From Candidatus Latescibacterota bacterium (GTDB lineage: Bacteria > Latescibacterota > UBA2968): a stretch of DNA of 64,000 bases. Shown here one piece after another: positions 16,683-25,200 of this stretch. The position numbers and the translations under genes were made by a program. The stretch covers positions 124,001 through 188,000 of the forward strand of contig JAJEDY010000059.1 of assembly GCA_022821275.1 (NCBI GenBank), read 5' to 3'. The notes under the pieces are model-generated. The model was not told the DNA's origin and did no database searches. It saw only the letters and a program-made list of their open reading frames with translations. Every line of letters starts with the position of its first letter. Position 1 is the first letter of the stretch.

Positions 16683-18847
16683 CGTGGAGCCATGCCTCGA
16701 TTCCCGGGGATGAACCCGACGGATTTGAGGTCCTGTTTCGGGGAGCAGATGGTTCTGTTTCATCGGGATCCACATTCAATCTGCCTGCTGGGAAAGTCGG
16801 CACGTGGGAGATCGCATTTACTGCTGCAGCGGATGTGCGGGACGGTGGAGGATTCTGCTTCTTCCGCCGCGGATTCCTCATCGGCCACGCCCCTCAGCTG
16901 AATAACCCACGGGGACGCGACTATGTGACAATGGCGTCAAATTCTGACGCCAGGCTGGATCTGGCTGTCAATTCCGACCATGGTCACGAACCCGAAGTTG
17001 CGAGGGTTCGCGTGTCGAAAGGGATCCTTCGAAAGGGAGATTGGGTCAGATTGCGAATCGGTGATCGCTGCGGGGGTGGCCCAGGTGCTGAAGTTTATGA
17101 CGCGACTACAATGGCACGACTGGAGGCAGCGGTAGATCGCAATGGCGATGGTGAATTTGTCAGCCTCGCGGGTGGAGAGACCCGGATTCGCATTACTTCA
17201 GAAGCATCCGCAGATATGCTGCGAATCCTGGGACCATCCATTGTCGAACAGGGCGAATCGTTTCACCTCAATCTGGTCGCTTTCGATATCCATCGAAATG
17301 TGTGTGAACAATACCGGGGTGTCGTCCAGTTAACTGCCTCCGGCAACGTATCGGGCCTGCCGGACCGAGCGGTGTTTGAGCCGATGCATAATGGCGTCCT
17401 GAGGTTAGAGGACGTTCAGATTGACCACCCGGGCGTTTATCGCCTTGAAGCGAGGGATGGAGACCTTCGAGCCAGAAGCAATCCGATATTCTGCCAGAAG
17501 TCTCCGGACTTCCGGCTGCTCTGGGGAGACTTTCACTCCCACGCCTGGGGCGATACGTCCATGGCGCTGATGGACGAGCCCAGCTTCAAGCTGGATCCGG
17601 ATGCCCGACACAGGCAAGCCCGCGAAGTGGGACGGCTGGATTTTGCGGCTCCAGGCCCCATGTCGCCGCCAGATCAGGCTGACGAACCCGAACTGTGGGA
17701 AGCCTTTCAACAGGCATATACCAATCACGATGAACCCGGAATATATGTGCCCTTCCTGGCATCGGAAGTTCACACGCGCTCCGGAGGGGACCGAAACGTC
17801 GTGTTCCAAGAGATGGAAGATGGGTACCTGCCGACCTTTTCGTCGATGGAAACCCTGCTGGAAACCTACGGAGATCGGGAGGATGTTCTTCTCGAATCCC
17901 ACGTTGGAGGGGGACCGCCAAATTGGGACGCATTTCGGCCAAATGTCGAACCACTGCTGGAAGTCGCCAGCGGTCACGGCGCTTTCGAGTGGCTCTTGCA
18001 GAAGGCACTGAGGTACGGCTATCGACCGGCCGTTATCGGATCGGGAGATATCCATCTGCCCACACTGGGCGCCCCAATGGCGCCCCATTGCTTCCGGGGT
18101 CGGTTCAACAAAGTACTCAACATCCGTGACACCGGATTTGGATCGGGTCCTCTGGCAGGTGTGTGGGCCACTCGCTGTGAACGAAAGGCCATCTGGCAAG
18201 CTGTCGCTGAAAAGCGAACCTTTGCAACGACTGGGGCGCGAATCATTCTGATGGTTTCGATAGAGGGCAATCCCGCGGGCAGCGAGATACAGCTTTCAGG
18301 CCCAGCCAGAATTCGCGTGGTAGCTCACGCATGCGCAACAGTGCAGCGCGTAGATCTCATCCGGAATGATCGACGCTTGAAGACCTGGCGTCCGAACGCG
18401 CTGGACGTAGATCTGACTTACGTGGATGAGCATCCGCTCAAAGAGAATGCCTACTACATACGGCTTCGCCAGAACGATGGAGAGTTTGCCTGGAGTACAC
18501 CGATCTGGGCAAAGGCGGCAGACGGAGAATCTCAACCCGCATCGGACTTGCCGTGGTGGAATGAACATGAGATACCCGTTCAGGTGAGTTCCGGCGGCGC
18601 CGAAAACCATACAGATGATTTGCTGCGTTACCTGGAAGTGGAAGAGGATCCGGACCTGTTGTCGGAACTCACGCCTGCAGGGATGCTGGATGAAGTGACG
18701 GGCCGATCTGCCCTTTTTTATGCATACCTGGAACCTCAACACGAACCCGTGAGTATTCGCTGGTATTACGAGTTTTCCATACCCCGAATCCATCTGGATT
18801 GGGGCTGGCAGGATTTTGGCGCAAAATCTGGCAGAGGAAAAGATTAA
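16661..18847 (+). CDS. Large DUF3604/PHP-like metal-dependent protein, copy 2
   Basis: A 728-residue paralogue of the protein at 13066, collinear over the whole length. It has the beta-rich N-terminal half and the same metal-site blocks: LLWGDFHSHAWGD, LASEVHTRSGGDRN, LLESHVGGGPP, GSGDIHLPTLGAP. The tail VQRVDLIRNDRRLKTW and AYYIRLRQNDGEFAWS-P-W is also shared. All candidate metal ligands are kept, so both copies are probably active, perhaps on different substrates or as a heteromer. It starts inside the aminotransferase gene and its end overlaps the extended frame of the next gene. No signal peptide. Confidence 0.75.
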   Translation: MSKSTRIAWSHASIPGDEPDGFEVLFRGADGSVSSGSTFNLPAGKVGTWEIAFTAAADVRDGGGFCFFRRGFLIGHAPQLNNPRGRDYVTMASNSDARLDLAVNSDHGHEPEVARVRVSKGILRKGDWVRLRIGDRCGGGPGAEVYDATTMARLEAAVDRNGDGEFVSLAGGETRIRITSEASADMLRILGPSIVEQGESFHLNLVAFDIHRNVCEQYRGVVQLTASGNVSGLPDRAVFEPMHNGVLRLEDVQIDHPGVYRLEARDGDLRARSNPIFCQKSPDFRLLWGDFHSHAWGDTSMALMDEPSFKLDPDARHRQAREVGRLDFAAPGPMSPPDQADEPELWEAFQQAYTNHDEPGIYVPFLASEVHTRSGGDRNVVFQEMEDGYLPTFSSMETLLETYGDREDVLLESHVGGGPPNWDAFRPNVEPLLEVASGHGAFEWLLQKALRYGYRPAVIGSGDIHLPTLGAPMAPHCFRGRFNKVLNIRDTGFGSGPLAGVWATRCERKAIWQAVAEKRTFATTGARIILMVSIEGNPAGSEIQLSGPARIRVVAHACATVQRVDLIRNDRRLKTWRPNALDVDLTYVDEHPLKENAYYIRLRQNDGEFAWSTPIWAKAADGESQPASDLPWWNEHEIPVQVSSGGAENHTDDLLRYLEVEEDPDLLSELTPAGMLDEVTGRSALFYAYLEPQHEPVSIRWYYEFSIPRIHLDWGWQDFGAKSGRGKD

Positions 18848-18875
18848 CGCAATACGAACAACGGGGATAGAATCA

Positions 18876-19676
18876 ATGTCCGATCTGGATCCGATTCGCG
18901 TGCATTATGTTCGGGAATTCACCCGGTTGAGCCTTTGGTACGCGAACAAACGGCTACAGGAAAACTCTGGAGACCTCGAAGATACCGTTAACGTGCGAGT
19001 CAATCTGTACCGGAACACCTCACTCTACGACGGCAACCACCATCCGGCAGCCGGAGACGAAGATCCCGAATGGAACGTCATTGTAGAAAAGTTGGGAAAA
19101 ATCTTCGACACGTATGGAAATGAGAGTGAATCCGTGGAGACCAGGGGACTTGCGATCCTCTGGCCACTTATGGAAGCGCGCATTCGCAAGTTGGGTAATG
19201 AACAGCCCGGACCTGGTGATCGTTCACACGAATGCTGGAATTACGACTACAAACACGAGGACGCGTTGAGCCTTCATATTGCCAATGTCTATCAGCCAAA
19301 ATCCCCCCTCAGCGATATGCATGTGCCGTTTGCGGCATCGCTAATCAGGCTGCTCAGAGATTCGCAAGTACGCCGACCGGAAGTAAAAGTGGTTCAATGC
19401 GGCAGCTGGTTGAATTCGGCGCCCCGGTTTCAAATGCTGTTTCCCGAAGCCTGGATTCAGAGCGCTGAAAGAAGGACAGAGATGCGATACACGATGGGAC
19501 GCTGGGGCCAATTCACGGACCGGCGGGGTGATTTTCACGAAAAGAACGGGGCATTTTTCCGGCGTACCGGCGAGATGCCCTATCCCAGCACTTTGTGCAG
19601 GTGTAAGATCGATATGGTTCTCGACCATCTTCACGAGACCTTCCCCGAAGCTGTGGCATATAACGATCAACTGTGA
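18876..19676 (+). CDS. Conserved-looking protein of unknown function
   Basis: A 266-residue soluble protein that I do not recognise. It has no signal peptide or membrane segment. Notable stretches are RVHYVREFTRLSLWYANKRL near the start, NVRVNLYRNTSLYDGN, and a C-terminal part with VVQCGSWLNSAPRF-M-FPEAW and GEMPYPSTLCRC. The last three Cys/His-rich turns could bind metal, but that is a guess. The start is taken at ATG 18876; a TTG at 18816 within the previous gene would add 20 residues. Its position between a DUF3604-like gene and a sulfatase suggests a role in the same pathway. Confidence 0.55.
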   Translation: MSDLDPIRVHYVREFTRLSLWYANKRLQENSGDLEDTVNVRVNLYRNTSLYDGNHHPAAGDEDPEWNVIVEKLGKIFDTYGNESESVETRGLAILWPLMEARIRKLGNEQPGPGDRSHECWNYDYKHEDALSLHIANVYQPKSPLSDMHVPFAASLIRLLRDSQVRRPEVKVVQCGSWLNSAPRFQMLFPEAWIQSAERRTEMRYTMGRWGQFTDRRGDFHEKNGAFFRRTGEMPYPSTLCRCKIDMVLDHLHETFPEAVAYNDQL

Positions 19677-19725
19677 TATGTTCCAACGGCTTAAGATGCT
19701 GCCAACGCGCACCGAGGTGACTTCG

Positions 19726-21186
19726 ATGAATGTTGTTTATATCATGACCGATCGGCACAACCCCGAGTTTTCCGGTTGTTACGGTAATTCTATTACCCGT
19801 ACGCCTCACATCGATGCGCTCGCCAGGCGAGGAAAGAGATTCGACAGTGCCTATTGCCCGAGTCCTCTGTGCGCGCCTTCGCGGGGAGCGATGATGGCGG
19901 GCCGGTATGTTCACGAGATCTCCGCCTGGGACAATGCGTTTCCCTATTCAGGAGTGCCCAGAGGCTGGGGGCATTACTTTGCGGAAAATGGCGTCCTGCT
20001 TACGACCATTGGCAAGCTCGATTACAAACCGGGCAGTGATGCTGGCGTGGAAGACAGTCGCCTGGCCAGGACACGGGAGAGTCTGGACATACACACGCTG
20101 TTCGAAGAGGGCCGTGTGCAACCCCGGTACCATCACCTGCATCGATTGCGGGAAGCGGGTCCTGCAAGTGGGAGCGGGGAACACCAGCACGACGCGCAGG
20201 TCGCAGAAGAAGCGGTACAGTGGCTGATGAATGAACGCCCACAAGATCGTCCCTGGGTCCTGATCGTGAATATCAAACAGCCCCATCCCGGATGGAATCC
20301 ACCGCAGGAGCTATGGGATTACTACGATCCGCTGGTGCGAATCGAAGACCTGGACGAGCGCTATTCGGAACCCGTTTCTCGACTGCACCCCTTCCACCGG
20401 GATTTTGTTCGTTACACGTGCAGCGATCTTTGCACACCCGAGGAGTTGCGCCGTGGTCTGGTAGGCTACCACGGCATCTGTGAGATGGCAGATCGCAACG
20501 TGGGGCGCGTGCTCAAAGCCATAGACACCGAGAATCTCTGGGATTCGACGCTGGTCGCCTATGCTTCGGATCACGGTGGCAGCATGGGGGCACATCACAA
20601 TTCCGGAATGGGATCGATGTATGAGGATTCAATTCGCGTACCCATGATCGTGGCTGGACCCGGCATAGCGTCAGGCGGGTCCGAGCCTGCACCTGTTTCA
20701 CATTTCGATCTTTTCCAGACATTCTCGGAAGCCCTGGAACTGCCTTCGCCAATACACATGCGGGGGACATCCTTGCTGGGATCCCTGAGGGGCGAGCCGG
20801 GTGCGGCGCTTCCCGAATTCGCCATCAGTGAATTCCATGGGCCGGGCCTTCCAGGAAGCGCTTTTGCTCTTCGATCGGGTTCAGATAAATATGTGGCGTG
20901 CGTTGGGGAACGACCGATGTTGTTTGACCTTGCAGAGGATCCTTTGGAGATGCAAGATCTTGCGGCGCGTCCCGATGCGTCTCAGAAACTGGCTCGGCTT
21001 CGGCGAATTCTATACCAGGTCTGCTGCCCGGAAGCGATTGATCAGAGGGCAAAGGCGGATCAGCAGGCGCTTCGCGAAGAACTGGCTAAAAGTGGCAGGC
21101 TTGTGAAGGAGTTGTGGAAACGAGGCTACGAACGAAATCCGGAACGCATGATTCCACGGCCGGAATTTGTCGTGCAAAAACCGTGA
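19726..21186 (+). CDS. Type I sulfatase
   Basis: A 486-residue formylglycine-dependent sulfatase of the choline-sulfatase / N-sulfoglucosamine sulfohydrolase type. The maturation motif C-x-P-S-R is Cys49-Ala-Pro-Ser-Arg53 in SPLCAPSRGAMMAGR. Asp9 in YIMTDRHNPEFSGCYGN and the later YASDHGGSMGAH supply metal ligands. The C-terminal LFDLAEDPLEMQDLA is the usual end of such sulfatases. I start at ATG 19726 because GAGGTGA is five bases upstream; a longer frame from 19528 runs through the previous gene. No signal peptide is visible, so it acts in the cytoplasm. No formylglycine-generating enzyme is encoded in this window. Confidence 0.9.
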   Translation: MNVVYIMTDRHNPEFSGCYGNSITRTPHIDALARRGKRFDSAYCPSPLCAPSRGAMMAGRYVHEISAWDNAFPYSGVPRGWGHYFAENGVLLTTIGKLDYKPGSDAGVEDSRLARTRESLDIHTLFEEGRVQPRYHHLHRLREAGPASGSGEHQHDAQVAEEAVQWLMNERPQDRPWVLIVNIKQPHPGWNPPQELWDYYDPLVRIEDLDERYSEPVSRLHPFHRDFVRYTCSDLCTPEELRRGLVGYHGICEMADRNVGRVLKAIDTENLWDSTLVAYASDHGGSMGAHHNSGMGSMYEDSIRVPMIVAGPGIASGGSEPAPVSHFDLFQTFSEALELPSPIHMRGTSLLGSLRGEPGAALPEFAISEFHGPGLPGSAFALRSGSDKYVACVGERPMLFDLAEDPLEMQDLAARPDASQKLARLRRILYQVCCPEAIDQRAKADQQALREELAKSGRLVKELWKRGYERNPERMIPRPEFVVQKP

Positions 21187-21213
21187 GATGGCCCTGAAAA
21201 GGACATGATAACC

Positions 21214-22524
21214 ATGAACCGAATCCTATTGAAACTAATGCTGCTCGCTTTACTTTTCCCCACCTCTTCGGTTTTGGCCGATGAATGGCCGCAGTGGCGG
21301 GGACCGCACCGGGACGGTGTTTGGAGCGAAACCGGGATATTGGAGACATTTGACGGACCGGATATCCCGATTCGTTGGCGAGTGCCAATCGGCAGCGGCT
21401 ATAGCGGCCCGAGCGTCGCTGACGGGCGCGTTTACGTTACTGACCGTCTCGCGAAACCGAAACAGGTCGAACGGGTTCACTGTTTCGACTGGGAAACAGG
21501 TGAATTGATTTGGTCCTTCACGTACGAGTGTGAATACCGTATTGACTATACCGCCGGGCCTCGAGCCAGTGTTATCATTCATGACGGACTCGCTTACGCC
21601 CTGGGAGCGATGGGGCATCTTCACTGTTTCGATGCCGCAACCGGCGCGTTGCAGTGGAAAAAAGACCTCAACACCGAATACAATATTAAGATGCCAACCT
21701 GGGGGATTGCGAGCGCGCCGATTGTCGAGGGTTCACACCTCATCGTCCAAATCGGCGGCACGCCCGGAGCGTGCATCGTCGCTTTCGACCGCGAAACCGG
21801 AGCCGAAAAATGGAAAGCCCTTGAAGACAACGCATCTTACTCAGCGCCAATTGTGATTACACAGGGTGACGAGCGGGTGCTCGTCTGTTGGACAGGTGAA
21901 CATATCGCTGGGCTCAACCCGCAGACAGGCAACACGCATTGGCGCCATCCGTTTCCACCGACGCGTATGGAGATCGGGATCGCAAGTCCCGTTTTTTATC
22001 AAAATGAGTTGTTTATCACTGATTTCTTTGAAGGCTCGCTGCTGCTGAAACTGAATCCAGATAAGCCGATGATGCAATTCGGTTGGCACCGTAAGGGAAG
22101 AAATGAGCGGAACACAGACGCGCTCCATTCCACGATGTCAACCCCGATCCGACTCGGCGATTACATTTACGGTGTGGATAGCTATGGGGAACTCCGCTGT
22201 CTCGACGCCCGCAACGGCGATCGGATTTGGGAAGACCTCACCGCAGTTCCGAAAGCGCGCTGGAGCAACATCCATTTTATCAAAAATGGCGATAAGGTCT
22301 GGATGTTCAATGAGCGCGGCGAACTCCTGATTACAACGCTTTCGCCCGACGGGCTGAATATCATCAGTCGCGCGAAACTGATCGAACCGACGCGCGACCA
22401 GTTGAACCGCAGAGGTGGTGTCACGTGGGCGCATCCCGCGTTTGCCTATAAACACGTATTCGCCCGAAATGATAAAGAACTGGTTTGTGCCAGTTTGGCG
22501 AAAAGCGAAAACAGGAATGATTAA
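21214..22524 (+). CDS. Exported PQQ-like beta-propeller repeat protein
   Basis: A 436-residue secreted protein. MNRILLKLMLLALLF-P-TSSVLADEW is a standard signal peptide with cleavage near ALADE. The mature part starts EWPQWRGPHRDG, the common opening of PQQ-like/quinoprotein-fold beta-propellers in Planctomycetes-type genomes. Repeats of the form VHCFDWETGELIW, LHCFDAATGALQWK, CIVAFDRETGAEKW, IAGLNPQTGNTHW and LRCLDARNGDRIW mark the blades. The fold is clear; whether it binds PQQ is not. I prefer ATG 21214 over 21205 because AAAGGA is properly spaced only for the second. It follows the sulfatase by 27 bp, so it may be part of that operon. Confidence 0.85.
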   Translation: MNRILLKLMLLALLFPTSSVLADEWPQWRGPHRDGVWSETGILETFDGPDIPIRWRVPIGSGYSGPSVADGRVYVTDRLAKPKQVERVHCFDWETGELIWSFTYECEYRIDYTAGPRASVIIHDGLAYALGAMGHLHCFDAATGALQWKKDLNTEYNIKMPTWGIASAPIVEGSHLIVQIGGTPGACIVAFDRETGAEKWKALEDNASYSAPIVITQGDERVLVCWTGEHIAGLNPQTGNTHWRHPFPPTRMEIGIASPVFYQNELFITDFFEGSLLLKLNPDKPMMQFGWHRKGRNERNTDALHSTMSTPIRLGDYIYGVDSYGELRCLDARNGDRIWEDLTAVPKARWSNIHFIKNGDKVWMFNERGELLITTLSPDGLNIISRAKLIEPTRDQLNRRGGVTWAHPAFAYKHVFARNDKELVCASLAKSENRND

Positions 22525-22550
22525 AGGCAGCACTGCCGTGACCGATTTGT

Positions 22551-22579
22551 TTGCTAATTGACAAAAACTGTGATACATT
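22551..22579 (+). promoter_or_regulatory. Candidate promoter upstream of the corrinoid-operon oxidoreductase
   Basis: TTGCTA (22551-22556), 17 bases, TACATT (22574-22579). An overlapping consensus TTGACA at 22558 lacks a well-placed -10. The 108 bp gap after the beta-propeller gene makes a promoter here plausible. Confidence 0.35.
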
Positions 22580-22632
22580 CGCACTACAGTTTCTACAACC
22601 CTTAAAACAACGACAACATAGCGAGGTAAAAA

Positions 22633-23670
22633 ATGGCAGATAAAATTCGCATTGGCATTATTGGTGCGGGTGGTATTTTTCGGAGCCGGCATTTTCCGGG
22701 ACTGGCAAAAATTGACGATGCCGAAGTCGTGGCAATATGCAACCGCAGCACAGAAAGCGGAGAAAAGGTCATAGCCGAACAGGGCCTATCAGCCGAAGCC
22801 ATGACAGACCCACAGGCATTGTTGCACCGGGACGATATCGACGCGGTAATGATCGGCACCTGGCCGTACAAGCACTGCGAATTTGTCCTCGCATCCTTAG
22901 ACGCTGGCAAACACACATTTGTACAGGCCCGCATGGCGATGAACTTGCGAGAAGCCCGATTGATGTATGCCAGAAGTCGAGAATCCAGTCTCGTGACCCA
23001 AATTTGTCCAGCACCCCCGTGGAAAGGTGGGCGTTTCTTGAGGCGGCTCATAGATGAAGGGTATTTGGGCGATCTCTTCCACGTATATGTCCGCGATCTG
23101 GGCGGGCGCTATTGGGATACCGAAGAGCCTTTGCACTGGCGACAAATGGGCCGATATTCGGGTCTGAATATCCTGGGAATGGGCATTACCGTCGAGCGCG
23201 TGGCACGCCTATTTGGCTATATGTCAACCATAACGGCTGAAACTGAAATTTTTACCAGAGAGCGACCACTACCCGATGGGGCAGGCACCGGACCGGTTGA
23301 AACACCTGATATGGCGCATGTCATAGGCAAAATGGAAAATGGCGCGCGTGCGGCATTTCTGTTTTCGGGTGTCGCGCAATTTGGCGGAAAATCCGTCGTT
23401 GAAGCTTATGGCAGCAAAGGCACATTGATCTACGACATGGGAACGCAAATCCTCGGCGCAAAAACGGGTGACCGACGTCCACAACAAATTCCCATTCCCG
23501 AAGACGAAGCCGCCGAATGGACTGTCGAAGCCGATTTTATCAATGCCATCAAGGGCGGACCTCAGGGCGATACCAGCTTTTACGAAGGCATGAAATATAT
23601 GGAATTTACCGAAGCGGTTCACCGCTCGGCAGAGCGAGGCGGAACCGTTCGGTTGCCTCTGGTAGATTAG
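22633..23670 (+). CDS. Gfo/Idh/MocA family oxidoreductase (paralogue of the 6.4 kb gene)
   Basis: A 345-residue dehydrogenase with the Rossmann loop GIIGAGGIF and AICNRSTES. It shares long collinear blocks with the protein at 6420-7469 (DDIDAVMIGTWPYKHCEFVL, FVQARMAMNLREA, the C-terminal KYMEFTEAVHRSAERGGTVRLP). As there, FVQARMA stands where relatives have the EKP motif, so this pair may form a separate subgroup with altered catalysis. It lacks a ~10-residue segment in the middle relative to its paralogue. GAGGTAAAAA precedes the ATG. It is followed after 10 bp by a Cof-type phosphatase and probably heads the operon that contains the corrinoid methyl-transfer genes. Confidence 0.86.
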   Translation: MADKIRIGIIGAGGIFRSRHFPGLAKIDDAEVVAICNRSTESGEKVIAEQGLSAEAMTDPQALLHRDDIDAVMIGTWPYKHCEFVLASLDAGKHTFVQARMAMNLREARLMYARSRESSLVTQICPAPPWKGGRFLRRLIDEGYLGDLFHVYVRDLGGRYWDTEEPLHWRQMGRYSGLNILGMGITVERVARLFGYMSTITAETEIFTRERPLPDGAGTGPVETPDMAHVIGKMENGARAAFLFSGVAQFGGKSVVEAYGSKGTLIYDMGTQILGAKTGDRRPQQIPIPEDEAAEWTVEADFINAIKGGPQGDTSFYEGMKYMEFTEAVHRSAERGGTVRLPLVD

Positions 23671-23680
23671 AGGAGATGCA

Positions 23681-24544
23681 GTGATCAGACTTGTGGCATT
23701 TGACCTGGATGGAACGATCTTAAATCACAACAACACCCCATCGGATGCTTCGATGGCGGCGATTTGCGAATTGTTGGATCGCGGCATAGCTGTAGCGTCC
23801 ATGAGTGGGCGCAATTTCGAACGCAATCAAATTCCGTTTGTACGCAATCCCAGCGTGGCCGACGCACTCTACGCCGGATGCTATAATGGCGCAATGGTTT
23901 TTGCTCCAGAGAAGAAGGGCACACGCCAACTCATGCACGAACAGCGTTTGCCCGATGACATATTCTTATCGCTGATCCAATATGCCGATGATCGGCTCAT
24001 GAATTTTGTATATTGCCGCTGCGACATGAATAGCGAGGGGCCTTGCGAAGTTTATATTACCGACCGCCTGACAAAAATGAGCCGCGCGGTAGCCACAATG
24101 ACCAATATGATTTACGAAATTGATGCCAATCTCGCTCAGCGAATACGCGCAAAAAAACTGGCATCGCCCCCCAAAATCATGCTTTTGCCCAAACCCGGGC
24201 ATGTCGATGAGACAGTTGATGAATTAAAAAATATATTTGGCGATCAAATTTACATGGCCTGGGCCGTGGCGGGACGCATCGAAATCATGCACCCGGATGT
24301 GAACAAAGGCGCGGCACTCACAGCGATAGCCAACCATATTGGCAGCAGCCTCGATGAAGTAATGGCGGTAGGCGATGGCAATAATGATTTACCCATGTTG
24401 CGCGCAGCCGGAACTGGTATATTGATGCACAATGCAGATGCTGCAACCCATCGCGCAGTGGCCGGGGAAAATATTTTACAAACCGACCACATTGAAAACG
24501 ATGGATTTGCCAAAGCCGTGCGTCGATATGCGCTTGAGAGGTAG
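23681..24544 (+). CDS. Cof-type HAD-IIB phosphatase
   Basis: A 287-residue member of the Cof/YidA subfamily. Motif I is FDLDGTIL (nucleophile Asp8, Asp10), motif II the Ser of SMSGRNF, motif III the Lys of VNKGAAL, and motif IV GDGNNDLPML. The cap domain lies between II and III. These enzymes dephosphorylate sugar phosphates and similar small metabolites; the specific substrate is not predictable. The start is GTG with GAGGAG eight bases upstream. It sits 10 bp after the oxidoreductase and 13 bp before the unknown two-repeat protein, hence very probably in the same transcript. Confidence 0.88.
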   Translation: MIRLVAFDLDGTILNHNNTPSDASMAAICELLDRGIAVASMSGRNFERNQIPFVRNPSVADALYAGCYNGAMVFAPEKKGTRQLMHEQRLPDDIFLSLIQYADDRLMNFVYCRCDMNSEGPCEVYITDRLTKMSRAVATMTNMIYEIDANLAQRIRAKKLASPPKIMLLPKPGHVDETVDELKNIFGDQIYMAWAVAGRIEIMHPDVNKGAALTAIANHIGSSLDEVMAVGDGNNDLPMLRAAGTGILMHNADAATHRAVAGENILQTDHIENDGFAKAVRRYALER

Positions 24545-24557
24545 AGGAAGGATTCTC

Positions 24558-25187
24558 ATGGGACAGACATTAGATATAGGCCGGCGCATAGAATTGGTGC
24601 CTATGGATAACCATTTTCACGACATCACAATAGGGCTATATCGGCAAGAAAACGCACAAGGCACCACCTTTCGCGTTCACACATACAGCCAGATAGACGG
24701 GGCGCAAGCGCGTATAGACTCCGTAAACCACGCGATGCGAGTCCTGGGAGGCATGGAAGACACAGGCGAGGGATTGCTTCGCTTTCCGTGTGGCGCCACA
24801 CATCTGCTCTCTGTGAAACGACTATTCATAGAAGCGTGCAAACTCGGCATGAATGACGATGTATCTATGCGACCGTTGACCATCCTGGACAAAAAATCGG
24901 GATTGCACATTTCCGCAACGCCCCAATCTGATGGCGCATACAAAATCACGGCTGACAGCGATGAAAAAGGCGCAGACCGGCGCATTCGATTGGTGGCCGG
25001 AGGGCTTGCAAAGCTGGGCGAATTGGAACAAGTGGGAGAAGACCAGGTGCGCTTTGATTGCGGTATGACACACGATCCTCTCATAGGCGTCCTCCTCGTG
25101 CGCGCCCCCAATGTACGCTCTGTCCTGCGAGAATTGGAACAGACCGCCAGCCGGGGCGTGCTCGCAGCCCCGAGCGCGCAGAATTAA
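24558..25187 (+). CDS. Unknown protein with two internal repeats, each with an FxCGxTH motif
   Basis: A 209-residue soluble protein of no family I recognise. The N-terminal half (LLRFPCGATH, Cys78-His82) and C-terminal half (QVRFDCGMTH, Cys168-His172) are repeats about 90 residues apart, each preceded by a helix with V-L-G-G or K-L-G-E-L-E. The paired Cys/His could bind a metal or cofactor; that is inference. The start ATG at 24558 has GAGGAAGG ten bases upstream; a longer frame would invade the phosphatase gene. It sits 13 bp before the UroD-type methyltransferase gene and is probably part of the corrinoid system. Confidence 0.6.
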   Translation: MGQTLDIGRRIELVPMDNHFHDITIGLYRQENAQGTTFRVHTYSQIDGAQARIDSVNHAMRVLGGMEDTGEGLLRFPCGATHLLSVKRLFIEACKLGMNDDVSMRPLTILDKKSGLHISATPQSDGAYKITADSDEKGADRRIRLVAGGLAKLGELEQVGEDQVRFDCGMTHDPLIGVLLVRAPNVRSVLRELEQTASRGVLAAPSAQN

Positions 25188-25200
25188 GGAATGGAGCACT

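Noticed and set aside
22525-22560. GGCAGCACTGCC as a terminator after the beta-propeller gene
   Set aside because: The stem is only 5 bp with a two-base loop and no T tract follows.
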